This document shows, one piece after another, positions 25,088-33,837 of a stretch of DNA of 54,915 nt. This stretch comes from a virus, in IMG/VR virus record IMGVR_UViG_3300042557_000196, positions 1 to 54,915 of that record; one strand, given 5' to 3'. The notes under the pieces are model-generated. The model searched no databases. It worked only from the letters and a program-made list of their open reading frames with translations, and was not told the DNA's origin. Position numbers and translations under genes: made by a program. Positions within the stretch are counted from its first letter, which is position 1. Each line of letters starts with the position of its first letter.

Positions 25088-25354
25088 ATGAAGAACCTCT
25101 GGAACCGCGAGCCAGCCCTTTGGCTTGGCCTCATCACCGCAGCGGTCAACCTTGCCACGGCGTTCGGCCTGAACCTTGACGCTGCCCAGCAAGGAGCTAT
25201 CGGTGCGTTCTCGGTTGCGATCATGGCTCTGGTCACTCGCAGTGTCGTCACTTCTCCTGCTTCTGCTGCGGTCCTTCTGGACGATAACGCTGCCCTTGAG
25301 GCTTCGCTTGGTCAGGCGCTGGATCAGCTCCAGCTCCCGATGCCAGAGGAGTGA
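25088..25354 (+). CDS. Two-helix membrane protein, holin-like
   Basis: 88 residues. Two hydrophobic segments (about 10-28 and 38-56) are joined by a short polar loop, and the tail is acidic. This is the shape of small actinophage holins or membrane proteins near structural genes. The endolysin is far away (3831), so it competes with the protein at 3559 for the holin role. CTCTACGCC (25035) lies in its upstream region. Confidence 0.65.
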   Translation: MKNLWNREPALWLGLITAAVNLATAFGLNLDAAQQGAIGAFSVAIMALVTRSVVTSPASAAVLLDDNAALEASLGQALDQLQLPMPEE

Positions 25355-25355
25355 C

Positions 25356-25553
25356 GTGGCTTCGGCAGGCAGGCGAGCGACTTCGTTCGACCGGAGCGTT
25401 GCTCAGGATCGCTTTGTCTGCCAGTGGTGCTACTCGCTTCACGAAGCCATCATCGTCCCAAGTGAGCAGTCCAAATCAGGCTTGCTCATGTTCCTTCTCT
25501 GCCCAATCTGCGATGACTTGCCAGAAAAGCACACCCGTGCGGGAGGCCGTTGA
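25356..25553 (+). CDS. Small zinc-ribbon protein upstream of portal
   Basis: 65 residues from GTG 25356 after GAGGAG. CQWC and CPIC are spaced by ~30 residues as in a zinc ribbon. One-base overlap (TGATG) with the portal gene. It may be a small head-packaging or HNH-like protein, but no catalytic His motif is visible. Confidence 0.65.
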   Translation: MASAGRRATSFDRSVAQDRFVCQWCYSLHEAIIVPSEQSKSGLLMFLLCPICDDLPEKHTRAGGR

Positions 25554-27004
25554 TGCCAGCCATGCCCTCTAGGTCGCCAAACTTCAACCCGATGGACGAG
25601 CTTGGTGCGACCGGGCTGAACATCTACGCAGGTCAGGTGCGGGAGGAGTTCCTCAAGCAACTGAGCGGCATTCGGGCGATCCGTGTCTACACAGAGATGC
25701 GTGACAACGACCCGCTGGTTGGGGCGGTTCTGTTCGCCGTCGATCAGCTCCTCAAGCAAGTTGAGTGGAAGGCTTACCCCTCCAAGCAGTCGCAGGATGA
25801 GGATGACGAAGAGTCTCCGCTGCGAGAAGCTGCCGAGAAGGAAGCTGAGTTTCTCCAGTCGTGCCTGTACGACATGAACTCCTCATGGTCAGACACCATC
25901 TCGGAAGTCCTCTCCATGCTGGTGTACGGGTGGTCCTACCACGAGCTGGTCTACAAGAAGCGTGACACTGAGAACTCCAAGTACCCGGACGGGCGGATTG
26001 GCTGGAAGAAGTGGCCCATTCGCTCGCAGGAGTCGTTGCTGGATTGGGTCGTGGATGACTCTGGAACGATCCGTGGGCTGGTGCAGAACCCACCCCCTCG
26101 CTTCGGCAACGTGTTCATCCCGATTGAGAAGGCGCTGCTGTTCCGTACCTCGGTGTACAAGAACAACCCGGAAGGACGCTCGCTTCTCCGCAACGCCTAC
26201 CGCCCTTGGTACTTCAAGAAAACGATTGAGGAAATCGAAGCCGTAGGCATCGAACGTGACCTCGCTGGTCTGCCAGTCATGTATCTGCCAGTGGACGTGA
26301 TGAAGGCTGACGCTCCTGACTGGATGAAGGCGATTTACAACGACGCCAAGGAGTTGGTGGTCAACATTCGACGGGACGCTCAGGAAGGCGTGATCCTGCC
26401 GTTCCTGACTGATCCTGACACCTCCCAGCAGTCGATCCGGCTCGAGCTCTTGTCCAGCGGTGGGTCGCGTTCGTTCGATACGAGCAGCATCATTGAGAGG
26501 TACGACAAGCGGATCGCCATGACGGTGCTGGCCGACTTCATCCTGCTCGGTCACTCCAACGTCGGATCGTTCGCGCTGTCCTCTGACAAGACAGATATCT
26601 TCGCCGTCACGCTTGGCTCCATCATGCGTTCCATCCGTGACGTGGTGAACGACCACGCCGTGCCTCGCCTGATGAAGCTCAATGGCGTCAGGCAGGAGCT
26701 GTGGCCATACCTTGACTTTGGCGACATTGAGACACCGCCACTGGCTGAGATTGCCTCCTACGTTCAGGCGCTCGTTGCTTCCGGCGTTCCTCTGTTCCCC
26801 GATGAAGGTCTGTCGGAGCATTTGCTCAAGATTGCTGGCCTGCCCAAGCCAGAGCATTCCTTGGACAAGCCTGCGACGCCACCCGGCGCAGAAGGCATGG
26901 AATCAGCACCAGCCTCCGAGGAAGAGGATGAGGACGCCGACGTGGAGGCCGAGCTTGAGTCCATCCTGTCTGGCGAGGAACCGCAGGCTGATGGGGAATC
27001 GTGA
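25553..27004 (+). CDS. Portal protein, Mu gp29/DUF935-like
   Basis: 483 residues. The sequence has the pattern of Mu-type portals: RDNDPLVGAVLFAVDQLLKQVEWKAYP, ISEVLSMLVYGWSYHELVYKKR, IERDLAGLPVMYLP and a C-terminal HAVPRLMKLN region, ending in an acidic tail. It forms the dodecameric ring through which DNA enters the head. GTGA overlap with the MuF gene confirms the head operon. Confidence 0.82.
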   Translation: MPAMPSRSPNFNPMDELGATGLNIYAGQVREEFLKQLSGIRAIRVYTEMRDNDPLVGAVLFAVDQLLKQVEWKAYPSKQSQDEDDEESPLREAAEKEAEFLQSCLYDMNSSWSDTISEVLSMLVYGWSYHELVYKKRDTENSKYPDGRIGWKKWPIRSQESLLDWVVDDSGTIRGLVQNPPPRFGNVFIPIEKALLFRTSVYKNNPEGRSLLRNAYRPWYFKKTIEEIEAVGIERDLAGLPVMYLPVDVMKADAPDWMKAIYNDAKELVVNIRRDAQEGVILPFLTDPDTSQQSIRLELLSSGGSRSFDTSSIIERYDKRIAMTVLADFILLGHSNVGSFALSSDKTDIFAVTLGSIMRSIRDVVNDHAVPRLMKLNGVRQELWPYLDFGDIETPPLAEIASYVQALVASGVPLFPDEGLSEHLLKIAGLPKPEHSLDKPATPPGAEGMESAPASEEEDEDADVEAELESILSGEEPQADGES

Positions 27005-27864
27005 GTCCGGCGACCATCGCACCGCGCTTTCGCCCACGAGAGGTTGAGTCTGTCGTTGACAAGTTGTGGGCCAAGTACGACTCAGAGCTTGACGCCGCCT
27101 TCCTTGCGTCAGTCCGCAAGACGCTGAGTACCAAGGACGCACGGCGGGCAAGGGACTACCTCGCAGAATCGGCAGTCGTCCCTAGCGTGCTGATCCGACG
27201 CCTGCACGTTGAGATCACGCCGCTCGCCCGTGTCTTTGCCAAGGCGGCGAGGGACGCCCACGTCGCCACGATGAATGCCTACGGGCAGCTCTCCAAGGCA
27301 GCCATGCCGCCAGACCTGTCTGAATCGCTGCTAGCGGTGATCGCAGAGCTTTCGGATGACCTTGACGCCACGGCACGAGAGGCGGTCGTGGTGGCGCTTA
27401 CAAAGGCCATCAGGGGCAACCTCTCACCGGCAGAGCTGCGGGAAGTGTTCGACAACTCCATGTTCCTGAACCCGCAGCTTGCACTGGCGGTGGAGAATCT
27501 CCGTGCTGGGCTGGTGGCCAAGGACGTTGCGCCGGGATCAGCACGGTCCTCTGCCAACCAGTACGCCCTGTCTCTACGCCGATCACGCGCAGCTACCGTC
27601 GCCAGAACAGAGCTTGCCAAGGCCGTCGAAGCCGGGAAGATGACTGCCTACGACGAGATTCTCTCCAACGTGGGGATGCCCACTGGGTACGCAGAGCTTG
27701 AGTGGCTGGTCACGAAGGACGACCGGCTCTGCCGCAAGTGTGTGGCAATGGATGGCGACCGCACGAGCTACGACTCGCCAGCGTGGTCGGCACCTCTCCA
27801 CCCGAACTGCCGATGCACCACGCTTCTGGTGTTCCCTGACATCTCTAAGGGTGACTACTCATGA
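27001..27864 (+). CDS. MuF-like minor head protein
   Basis: 287 residues from GTG 27001. The C-terminal half has the MuF (SPP1 gp7) pattern: ARTELAKAVEAG ... WLVTKDDRLCRKCVAMDG ... PLHPNCRCTTLLVFP. MuF proteins enter the prohead with the portal. It ends DISKGDYS, the start of the KGDYPGHPFRGNQW tag carried by the next protein. CTCTACGCC at 27572 is in a third reading frame here. Confidence 0.85.
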   Translation: MSPATIAPRFRPREVESVVDKLWAKYDSELDAAFLASVRKTLSTKDARRARDYLAESAVVPSVLIRRLHVEITPLARVFAKAARDAHVATMNAYGQLSKAAMPPDLSESLLAVIAELSDDLDATAREAVVVALTKAIRGNLSPAELREVFDNSMFLNPQLALAVENLRAGLVAKDVAPGSARSSANQYALSLRRSRAATVARTELAKAVEAGKMTAYDEILSNVGMPTGYAELEWLVTKDDRLCRKCVAMDGDRTSYDSPAWSAPLHPNCRCTTLLVFPDISKGDYS

Positions 27865-29099
27865 TTCTTCAGTACATCGCCAAGGCCGGTACGACCTACG
27901 CAGGCGTTCCTATCGACTGTGAGTTCGACCAGAACCTGAGCGTTCTCGTCCTCTCGGCCAACGGGAATGTTGAGCTGATGAAGTGGTCGCACTTCGACGT
28001 TCTCTATCACTGGGTTCCATCCACCGGCATGGCGGCAGTCAGAGACAGCGTGGTTGATTCGCTGATCTCCAAGGGTGACTACCCCGGTCATCCGTTCCGG
28101 GGGAACCAGTGGACTGGAGGAATCCGTGGCGGGTTCTTCATGGCTCCTGATCGTGGCGCTGGTACTGGCGGCGGGATCGTGGGACGCGCAAAGGGCAAGG
28201 AGGTCACTACGTCGCTGGGCAAGGTCAGAAAGCTGCCCGATGCTGATTATGAGATCACCCGTGGCACGACGACCAAGGATGCGAAGGCTCAGTTGGCCAA
28301 CACGCGTGGCTCGTTCTCTCAGGCGATCAACCCTGCGACTGGGCACCGAATGTCGAACACAGAGCTTGGCGACACGATGGAAGCACTGCTCGTGGCAGAG
28401 CTACCCAAGAATGCTCAGGCCACCAAGGTGCTTGGCGGAAGCCTCACTTCACTTGTTGGCCCGTCTGGGCCGGACGGTGGAGCGAGCAGGCAGGGTGCCA
28501 TCGACTTGGTGACCTCTGGGCGTGGCAGCAAGCGTGGCAAGGCGCTGGAAGCCAAGACACTCTCAATGCAGGCTGCTGATCCGAAGGTGTCGATCAAGCC
28601 TGATGAGGTCAGGTCGAAGGCCAAGGCCGCAAGGGAGATGGAGAAGGACGGCGGCATTCTCGTGTCCTTGTTCGACAACGACACACAAGCAATCCGAGTG
28701 TTCCTCTACGACGGGAACCCTGACTTCCTGCCAACCACTCGTGAGGGACGCATCCAGATCAAGATGAACCAGTCAGGTTGGCAGAACCTCCCAGTTGGTA
28801 CGATGGTCCCGGTTGCAGAGGTAAAGGTCACGAAATCCAACTGGACGAAGGCTCAGAAGCAGGCCGGGTGGCATCGTGACAAGGACGGAAAGCTCCCGGC
28901 GTCGTCGGGCAGCGCAAAGGTTGTCAAGCAGGAGCCTGAGATGAGCGACGAGAACGACATTGAGGAAGGCGACATCGTGATCGGGCTTGCCGGTGACGGA
29001 ACTCCATACGTCGCTTGGGCTGGCGAGCCGACAGAGGACATGAAGGTGCTGGAAGCGGACTCGCTCAACCGGCTCTCTGAGATGGAGGACGAGGCGTGA
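27861..29099 (+). CDS. Head-associated cargo protein with KGDYPGHPFRGNQW tag and nuclease-like domain
   Basis: 412 residues. A KTFY-like small N-terminal domain (about 1-60, barrel-like) is followed by the tag KGDYPGHPFRGNQWTGG (71-87). Next comes a domain with AIDLV (D215) and LEAKTL (E230-x-K232), a spacing that suits PD-(D/E)XK nucleases. The C terminus is acidic. Encoded right after MuF, it may be packaged in the head and ejected into the host. The nuclease call is from motif shape only. Confidence 0.55.
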   Translation: MILQYIAKAGTTYAGVPIDCEFDQNLSVLVLSANGNVELMKWSHFDVLYHWVPSTGMAAVRDSVVDSLISKGDYPGHPFRGNQWTGGIRGGFFMAPDRGAGTGGGIVGRAKGKEVTTSLGKVRKLPDADYEITRGTTTKDAKAQLANTRGSFSQAINPATGHRMSNTELGDTMEALLVAELPKNAQATKVLGGSLTSLVGPSGPDGGASRQGAIDLVTSGRGSKRGKALEAKTLSMQAADPKVSIKPDEVRSKAKAAREMEKDGGILVSLFDNDTQAIRVFLYDGNPDFLPTTREGRIQIKMNQSGWQNLPVGTMVPVAEVKVTKSNWTKAQKQAGWHRDKDGKLPASSGSAKVVKQEPEMSDENDIEEGDIVIGLAGDGTPYVAWAGEPTEDMKVLEADSLNRLSEMEDEA

Positions 29100-29992
29100 G
29101 CCAGACAGTCCAGAACTTCTATGTCTCGTCCCCAGAAGAGGCCAGCACCATCGCTGACCTTGTGAAATCAGCATCGGCCCCGGCAGAGGGCAACACTGGC
29201 GTCATCGTGTCGAAGGACGACGACAAGCGGCTCGTGTTCGGCTGGGCCAACATTGCCAAGGACAGTGACGGGCGAGTCGTGGTTGACCGGCAGGGCGACT
29301 GGACCACGGTGGATGAGCTTGAGAAGGCCGCATACCACTACGTTCTCAATAGCCGTGACGGTGGCGAGCAGCACCTCCGCACTGGGGTGGCCACGGTTGT
29401 TGAGTCGATGGTGTTCACCAACGAGAAGCTCTCCAAGCTTGGAATCCCCGAGGGAGCCGTGCCCGAAGGCTGGTGGGTCGGATTCAAGATTCACGACGAG
29501 GAAGTCTGGAATGGCGTGAAGAAGGGCAACTACCCTGACTTCTCCATCCACGGTTCTGGCAAGCGGATGCCTCGCAAGGCCGTGGGCGACACAACGACGC
29601 CAGAGCTGGCAAAGGGCCAGCCGACTTCCACCGACGTTCACCAAGGAGGCAGCTCCATGCCCGGTTACCCGACCGCCGACCAAACCGACGAACTCGCCAA
29701 CAAGAAGCGCAAGAAGAAGCGCAAGAAGGTGATGACTGTCGCTGACGTTGAGGAGACAGTGGCCAAGCGTGAAGTTGGCATGGAAGAGCGGGAGAAGCTT
29801 GCTGGCAAGGGTAAGGCCCTGCCTGACGGCTCGTTCCCCATCGCCAACGTCAGGGACCTCATGAACGCCATTCGTGCGTTCGGTCGTGCCAAGGACAAGG
29901 CCGCTGCCAAGACTCACATCATGCGTCAGGCCAAGCGGCTTGACCGTGAGGATCTCATCCCTGAGGACTGGATGAGCGACGAGGAGGAGTGA
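29096..29992 (+). CDS. XkdF-like prohead protease/head protein
   Basis: 298 residues from GTG 29096. VFGWANIAKDSDGRVVVDRQGDW, AYHYVLNSRDGGEQH and VPEGWWVGFKI match the XkdF family (putative phage serine protease). After a Lys-rich hinge (KKRKKKRKKV) there is an MTVADVEETVAK tag and a C-terminal domain (FPIANVRDLMNAIRAFGRAKDK ... LIPEDW) often found in phage head proteins. It probably matures or accompanies the capsid. Confidence 0.75.
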   Translation: MSQTVQNFYVSSPEEASTIADLVKSASAPAEGNTGVIVSKDDDKRLVFGWANIAKDSDGRVVVDRQGDWTTVDELEKAAYHYVLNSRDGGEQHLRTGVATVVESMVFTNEKLSKLGIPEGAVPEGWWVGFKIHDEEVWNGVKKGNYPDFSIHGSGKRMPRKAVGDTTTPELAKGQPTSTDVHQGGSSMPGYPTADQTDELANKKRKKKRKKVMTVADVEETVAKREVGMEEREKLAGKGKALPDGSFPIANVRDLMNAIRAFGRAKDKAAAKTHIMRQAKRLDREDLIPEDWMSDEEE

Positions 29993-30435
29993 TGGCCACC
30001 CGTGGCCGGATCATCACCGTTGCTGATGTAGAGAAAGCTGCGGGCAACTACACCAACCCCAAGCTGCGAGAGCGCCTGAAGAACAAGATTCTCGCCGGGA
30101 GCAGAGGGGGCAAGCCGGGGCAGTGGTCCGCTCGCAAGGCCCAGCTTCTGGCTCAGGAGTACGAAGCCAAGGGCGGCGGCTATCGAGGCAAGAAGGGCAA
30201 GGCCCAGCGCAGCCTCAGTCGGTGGACCAAGGAGAAGTGGACCACCTCCAGTGGCAAGCCGTCGGAAGGTAAGCGGCGCTACCTTCCAGAACGTGCGTGG
30301 TCAGAGCTAACCGAAGCTCAGGTGAAGGCGACAAACTCTAAGAAGGCCGCTGGCAACAAACGTGGCAAGCAGTTCGTCCCCAACACAGAGGCTGCGGCTG
30401 AAGCTGGCAAGCGTGCCCGTGGCAAGAGGTCCTGA
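29992..30435 (+). CDS. Basic head-associated protein, DUF5872-like
   Basis: 147 residues, strongly Lys/Arg-rich. It begins with an ITVADVEKA tag, then a domain of the pattern RLKNKILAGSRGGKPGQWSARK ... LAQEYEAKGGGY that I associate with DUF5872. The C terminus is basic and disordered. The charge suits packaging next to DNA. TGATG overlaps on both sides. Confidence 0.65.
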   Translation: MATRGRIITVADVEKAAGNYTNPKLRERLKNKILAGSRGGKPGQWSARKAQLLAQEYEAKGGGYRGKKGKAQRSLSRWTKEKWTTSSGKPSEGKRRYLPERAWSELTEAQVKATNSKKAAGNKRGKQFVPNTEAAAEAGKRARGKRS

Positions 30436-31946
30436 TGCCCGAGAAGAAGCCACTGAAGGACCCCAAGGGTGGCCTCACTGCGGCTGGACGCAAGGCGTTC
30501 GCTGCTCGTGACGGCGCGAACCTGAAACCGGGGGTCAAGAACTACGAGAAGGCTTCCACCGCTGACAAGAAGAGGTGGATTAGCTGGGCGCTGCGGTTCT
30601 ACGGCCAGAAGGACTACCCACCTCTGGTCAAGCCCAACGGCGAGCCGACTCGCTTCGCCCTCACCGCTGCGGCGTGGGGCGAGCCAGTGCCCAAGACAGA
30701 GAAGGCCGCACGGGCCATCGCTGCCAAGGCCCGCCGCCGCCAAGCAGAGATCGACCGCATGGAGAAGTCGTCCTCTACGCCCAAGCGCCCAATCACGGTT
30801 GCTGATGTTGAGGAATCAGTCGCTAAGGGCGACTACCCCGGACACCCGTTTCGAGGCAACCAGTGGACGGGCGGAGTCCGTGGCGGCATGAGGACTGTTG
30901 TCGGCCCTGACAACGTGGAAATGCAGCTCGCTAACCCGATTGGGTCGCTCGCTGCTGAACATGGAGTCAGTAAGGACTGGCACAAGGTCACTGCCGTCAC
31001 TCCCTCTAAGCGTGCGGCTATTGCTAAGGCATACGACGACATGCCCGAGAGAAGCCGTGATCCGAAGGTGATCGCTTCGTGGGACTCTGCTGCTCGTCAG
31101 ATTGACAGCCAGTTTGAGAAGCTCACTGGAGAACTTGGGATCAGGGTTCAGTTTGTAACGAGAGATCCATACAGGGACTTTCACAACATGCGAGAAGAGG
31201 TTGAAAGAACCGGGACGCTCAAGGTTCTGCGAACCTCGTCAACAGGTGGGCACCCATACTGGTCGGACGAAACTAACGACAGGTTTAGAGCAGTTCACGA
31301 TGCGTTCGGCCACCTTGGCACTGGTAGAGGTTTCGACCGTCACGGCGAAGAAGCTGCTTACCAAGCTCACAGGTCAATGTTCAGTAGAGATGCTCACCTA
31401 GCTCTAGCCACGGAGCTTCGTGGTCAGAACAATGCTCTTATTCAGACTGGCGAGTTTCAGGTTCAGAAGATTGGTGCCCTGCCAGAAACACTCCGCAAGT
31501 TCTTTGCCATTGCAAAGAGTAATGGGCGCATCACTTCTGATGACGATAACGCCTATGAGGTTGGACGAAGCCACCATGTAAGTGGTGGGCGACACTTCGC
31601 TAACACCTCTACGCCGAAGCGCCCAGTCCCCGTCGCGGACGTGGAGGAGTCAGTCACCAAGGCAATGACGCCCATGCAGCGGGAGCAGCGACGCAACGCT
31701 GGCCGGTCGTCGGCAGCACGCCGCACCAAGGGAGTCGGCGGCAACGGGTCCAAGAAGAAGTCAGGCCCGCCTCAGGCTACAAAGAAGCGGCGTGGTGATC
31801 GTAAGGTTGTCGTGAGTGAGCAGAAGGCCAAGCGCCTGATGGACACTGCACGAAAGCGCGGCCTCAAGATTGACAGTCGTGGGGCAGAAGGAAGAGCCGA
31901 CATTGTTCTCCCAAGCGGGAGGCGCATCAAGGTCATGGTCAAGTAG
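30435..31946 (+). CDS. Multi-domain head cargo protein with two tag repeats and HDxFGH domain
   Basis: 503 residues. Domain 1 (10-105; GGLTAAGRKAFAARDG) resembles DUF6321. Tag 1 is STPKRPITVADVEESVAK then KGDYPGHPFRGNQWTGG (114-147). Domain 2 (about 150-390) has VHDAFGH (287-293) and TELRGQN (326-332), a conserved phage domain that may bind metal and be enzymatic. Tag 2 is STPKRPVPVADVEESVTK (392-409), then a basic C-terminal part. Both tags start with CTCTACGCC at DNA level (30773, 31607). It looks like a packaged polyvalent protein. Confidence 0.6.
   Translation: MPEKKPLKDPKGGLTAAGRKAFAARDGANLKPGVKNYEKASTADKKRWISWALRFYGQKDYPPLVKPNGEPTRFALTAAAWGEPVPKTEKAARAIAAKARRRQAEIDRMEKSSSTPKRPITVADVEESVAKGDYPGHPFRGNQWTGGVRGGMRTVVGPDNVEMQLANPIGSLAAEHGVSKDWHKVTAVTPSKRAAIAKAYDDMPERSRDPKVIASWDSAARQIDSQFEKLTGELGIRVQFVTRDPYRDFHNMREEVERTGTLKVLRTSSTGGHPYWSDETNDRFRAVHDAFGHLGTGRGFDRHGEEAAYQAHRSMFSRDAHLALATELRGQNNALIQTGEFQVQKIGALPETLRKFFAIAKSNGRITSDDDNAYEVGRSHHVSGGRHFANTSTPKRPVPVADVEESVTKAMTPMQREQRRNAGRSSAARRTKGVGGNGSKKKSGPPQATKKRRGDRKVVVSEQKAKRLMDTARKRGLKIDSRGAEGRADIVLPSGRRIKVMVK
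30773..31660 (+). repeat. Duplicated DNA module carrying the VADVEESV tag
   Basis: About 50 bases at 30773-30831 and 31607-31662 encode near-identical 18-residue segments and both start with CTCTACGCC. Related shorter tags are coded at about 29735 (VADVEETVAK), 30017 (VADVEKA) and 32278 (VKSVEEAVAKGY). This points to domain shuffling by recombination between tag sequences. Confidence 0.65.
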
Positions 31947-31955
31947 GGAGACACC

Positions 31956-32315
31956 GTGCCAGAAGAATCAGAACTCACGGACATGGAGCTTGACGAGATC
32001 AGTCTTGTCACTCGTGGTGCTAATCAGCACGCCAAGGTCGTTCTCTACAAGGGCGACAAGCAGGGCGGCTGCTCTACCAACCACATGCGGATGAAGAGCG
32101 GGAACGAGTGCAAGGAGTGTGGTTACGTCAAGAAGAACATGGGCGGCGGTGAATGCCCCAATGGTGGCGCTATGGCCGACTGCCCCTACGGGAGCAAGGC
32201 CAAGAAGGGCGAGGCGTGTTCCAAGTGCGGGGCTATCCGCAAGGGCGTCGCTGTCTCCATCAAGCCCGTTGCCACGGTCAAGTCTGTCGAAGAGGCAGTC
32301 GCCAAGGGCTACTGA
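31956..32315 (+). CDS. Small head protein with zinc motifs
   Basis: 119 residues from GTG 31956 after AGGGAG. LDEISLVTRGANQHAKVVLYKGD is a pattern common in phage prohead protease/scaffold proteins. Then come CKECGYVK, CPNGG, DCPYGS and CSKCG, likely one or two zinc ribbons. It ends VKSVEEAVAKGY, a form of the tag seen in the neighbouring proteins. TGATG overlap with the next gene. Confidence 0.6.
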   Translation: MPEESELTDMELDEISLVTRGANQHAKVVLYKGDKQGGCSTNHMRMKSGNECKECGYVKKNMGGGECPNGGAMADCPYGSKAKKGEACSKCGAIRKGVAVSIKPVATVKSVEEAVAKGY

Positions 32316-32518
32316 TGGCTTGGACACCGCAGAACGGCAACACCTCTATCCGTTACAAGTCTGCTAGCGGAGTCGTGTCTCCAGCAGTCATCGTGTCTGT
32401 CACGAACCCGACGACAGTGACTCTCCGCATTGGTAGGCCGGGTACCAACATCACCAGTGTCTCCAAGATTGCGAGCCGCACTGCCGCTGGCCCCGGTTGG
32501 TACCACGCTGGCCGGTAA
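32315..32518 (+). CDS. Small structural-type protein
   Basis: 67 residues, beta-rich (Thr/Val/Ser), no Cys. It lies between head-cargo genes and the metallophosphoesterase pair. It could be a minor head decoration. No family is recognised. Confidence 0.6.
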   Translation: MAWTPQNGNTSIRYKSASGVVSPAVIVSVTNPTTVTLRIGRPGTNITSVSKIASRTAAGPGWYHAGR

Positions 32519-32533
32519 GCCATGCTCTAGGCC

Positions 32534-32767
32534 ATGCCCTCCAAGGAGAAGTCCCTAGAGGACTTTGCATCCGAGCTGAGTGCCAAGCGCGTTCTCGGGT
32601 ACGCAGACACCTTGCCAAAGGACGTGCAGGACCAAATCCTCGCAAGCAAGGCGAGCGCAAGGGTTGTGGTGAAGTGGCTTCACTCCCTCGGTTATGAGGA
32701 TGCGACCTACTCAAAGATCGACCACTGGCGAAGGCAGGAGCGAAATGCCCGACAAGGAGAGCCTTGA
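32534..32767 (+). CDS. Small helical DNA-binding-like protein
   Basis: 77 residues, helical, with a possible helix-turn-helix in its second half (ARVVVKWLHSLGYEDATYSKIDHWRR). It overlaps the metallophosphoesterase gene by 23 bases. No strong ribosome site is seen. A pair of small HTH protein and calcineurin-like enzyme is known from other actinophages; the joint function is unknown. Confidence 0.6.
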   Translation: MPSKEKSLEDFASELSAKRVLGYADTLPKDVQDQILASKASARVVVKWLHSLGYEDATYSKIDHWRRQERNARQGEP

Positions 32768-33770
32768 CGGGTTTGAGGAATCCGTCGCTCATCATTCGAT
32801 TCGTAGGCAGAACGACCGGCTCAAGGCAGAACTGAAGCAGCGCGACGATCAGCTCGCGCAAGCTCTTGGTCGCATCTCTGTCCTAGAAGGAATCGACAAC
32901 CTCAACCCCAAGCCGCCCAAGTGGGCGCTTCCTAAGAAGAGGAAGCCAAACGCTGCGGTGGTATGCGCCATCCTGTCCGACACTCACTGGGACGAAATCG
33001 TGCGCCAAGAGGACGTGGCGGGGGTCAACGCCTACGACCGCACGATTGCTACCAAGCGACTCAAGGAGTGGGCGACCAAACTGGCCGCAGTGCCTACCGA
33101 CGGTCCTTCTGCTGATTACGAGGGGCTTGTCCTGATGCTCGGCGGCGACCTCACTTGCGGGTTGATCGACACGCTGCACTTGGTGGAGAGCAGCGACACG
33201 CTAATGGGGTCGCTTCTCTACTGGACTGAGCAAGCGGCAGCAGCGATCAGCTTGCTGGCCGACTCGTATGGCCACGTCCACGTTCCTGTCGTAGTCGGCA
33301 ACCACGGGAGAATGACTGCGAAGAAGCGCACCCACCTGAAGGCAAGGGACAACTCTGACTGGCACCTAGCCCACCTGATCCGTCGTCAGCTCTCTCACGA
33401 CGACCGGGTGACGTGGCAGATTGACGAAGCCAGCGACGCAGAGTTCGACGTGCTTGGCCATCGGATGCTGCTTACCCACGGTGATTCCGTAAAGGGAGGC
33501 GGCGGGATCGGCGGCGTATTCCCTCCGATCATGCGAATGGTCGCCAGAAAGCAGCAGCGCCAAGCCTCACTGGACAGGCCGTTCTCACACCTCTGGCTAG
33601 GCCACTTCCACCAAGCGATCTATGGGCCGGGGTGGACGTGCAACGGCAGCCTCAAGGGCTACGACGGGTACGCAGCAGAGTTCTCTTTCCCCGCTGATCC
33701 ACCATGTCAGGTTGTGTCTCTCGTGTCGAAAGAAGGCATTGAGTGGCGGACTGCGATTAGAGTGAAGTAG
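32745..33770 (+). CDS. Calcineurin-like metallophosphoesterase
   Basis: 341 residues from ATG 32745. The metal-binding motifs are complete: SDTHWDE, GGDLT, GNHGR, LTHGDS and GHFH. An N-terminal coiled-coil (Arg/Gln/Leu-rich, about 20-45) precedes the domain. It could cleave nucleotides, nucleic acid ends or a phosphoprotein. The place in the head operon is unusual for a metabolic enzyme. Confidence 0.85.
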   Translation: MPDKESLDGFEESVAHHSIRRQNDRLKAELKQRDDQLAQALGRISVLEGIDNLNPKPPKWALPKKRKPNAAVVCAILSDTHWDEIVRQEDVAGVNAYDRTIATKRLKEWATKLAAVPTDGPSADYEGLVLMLGGDLTCGLIDTLHLVESSDTLMGSLLYWTEQAAAAISLLADSYGHVHVPVVVGNHGRMTAKKRTHLKARDNSDWHLAHLIRRQLSHDDRVTWQIDEASDAEFDVLGHRMLLTHGDSVKGGGGIGGVFPPIMRMVARKQQRQASLDRPFSHLWLGHFHQAIYGPGWTCNGSLKGYDGYAAEFSFPADPPCQVVSLVSKEGIEWRTAIRVK

Positions 33771-33801
33771 CGGCGGGCTAACACCTTGCCTCTACGCCGC
33801 T
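33769..33801 (+). promoter_or_regulatory. Hairpin enclosing a CTCTACGCC
   Basis: AGCGGCG (33769-33775) pairs with CGCCGCT (33795-33801); the second arm includes the end of the CTCTACGCC at 33790. It starts at the stop codon of the phosphoesterase gene and precedes the scaffold gene. Confidence 0.45.
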
Positions 33802-33837
33802 TGTACGCTGGCCAACATCCGTTCATGGAGGACTGAG

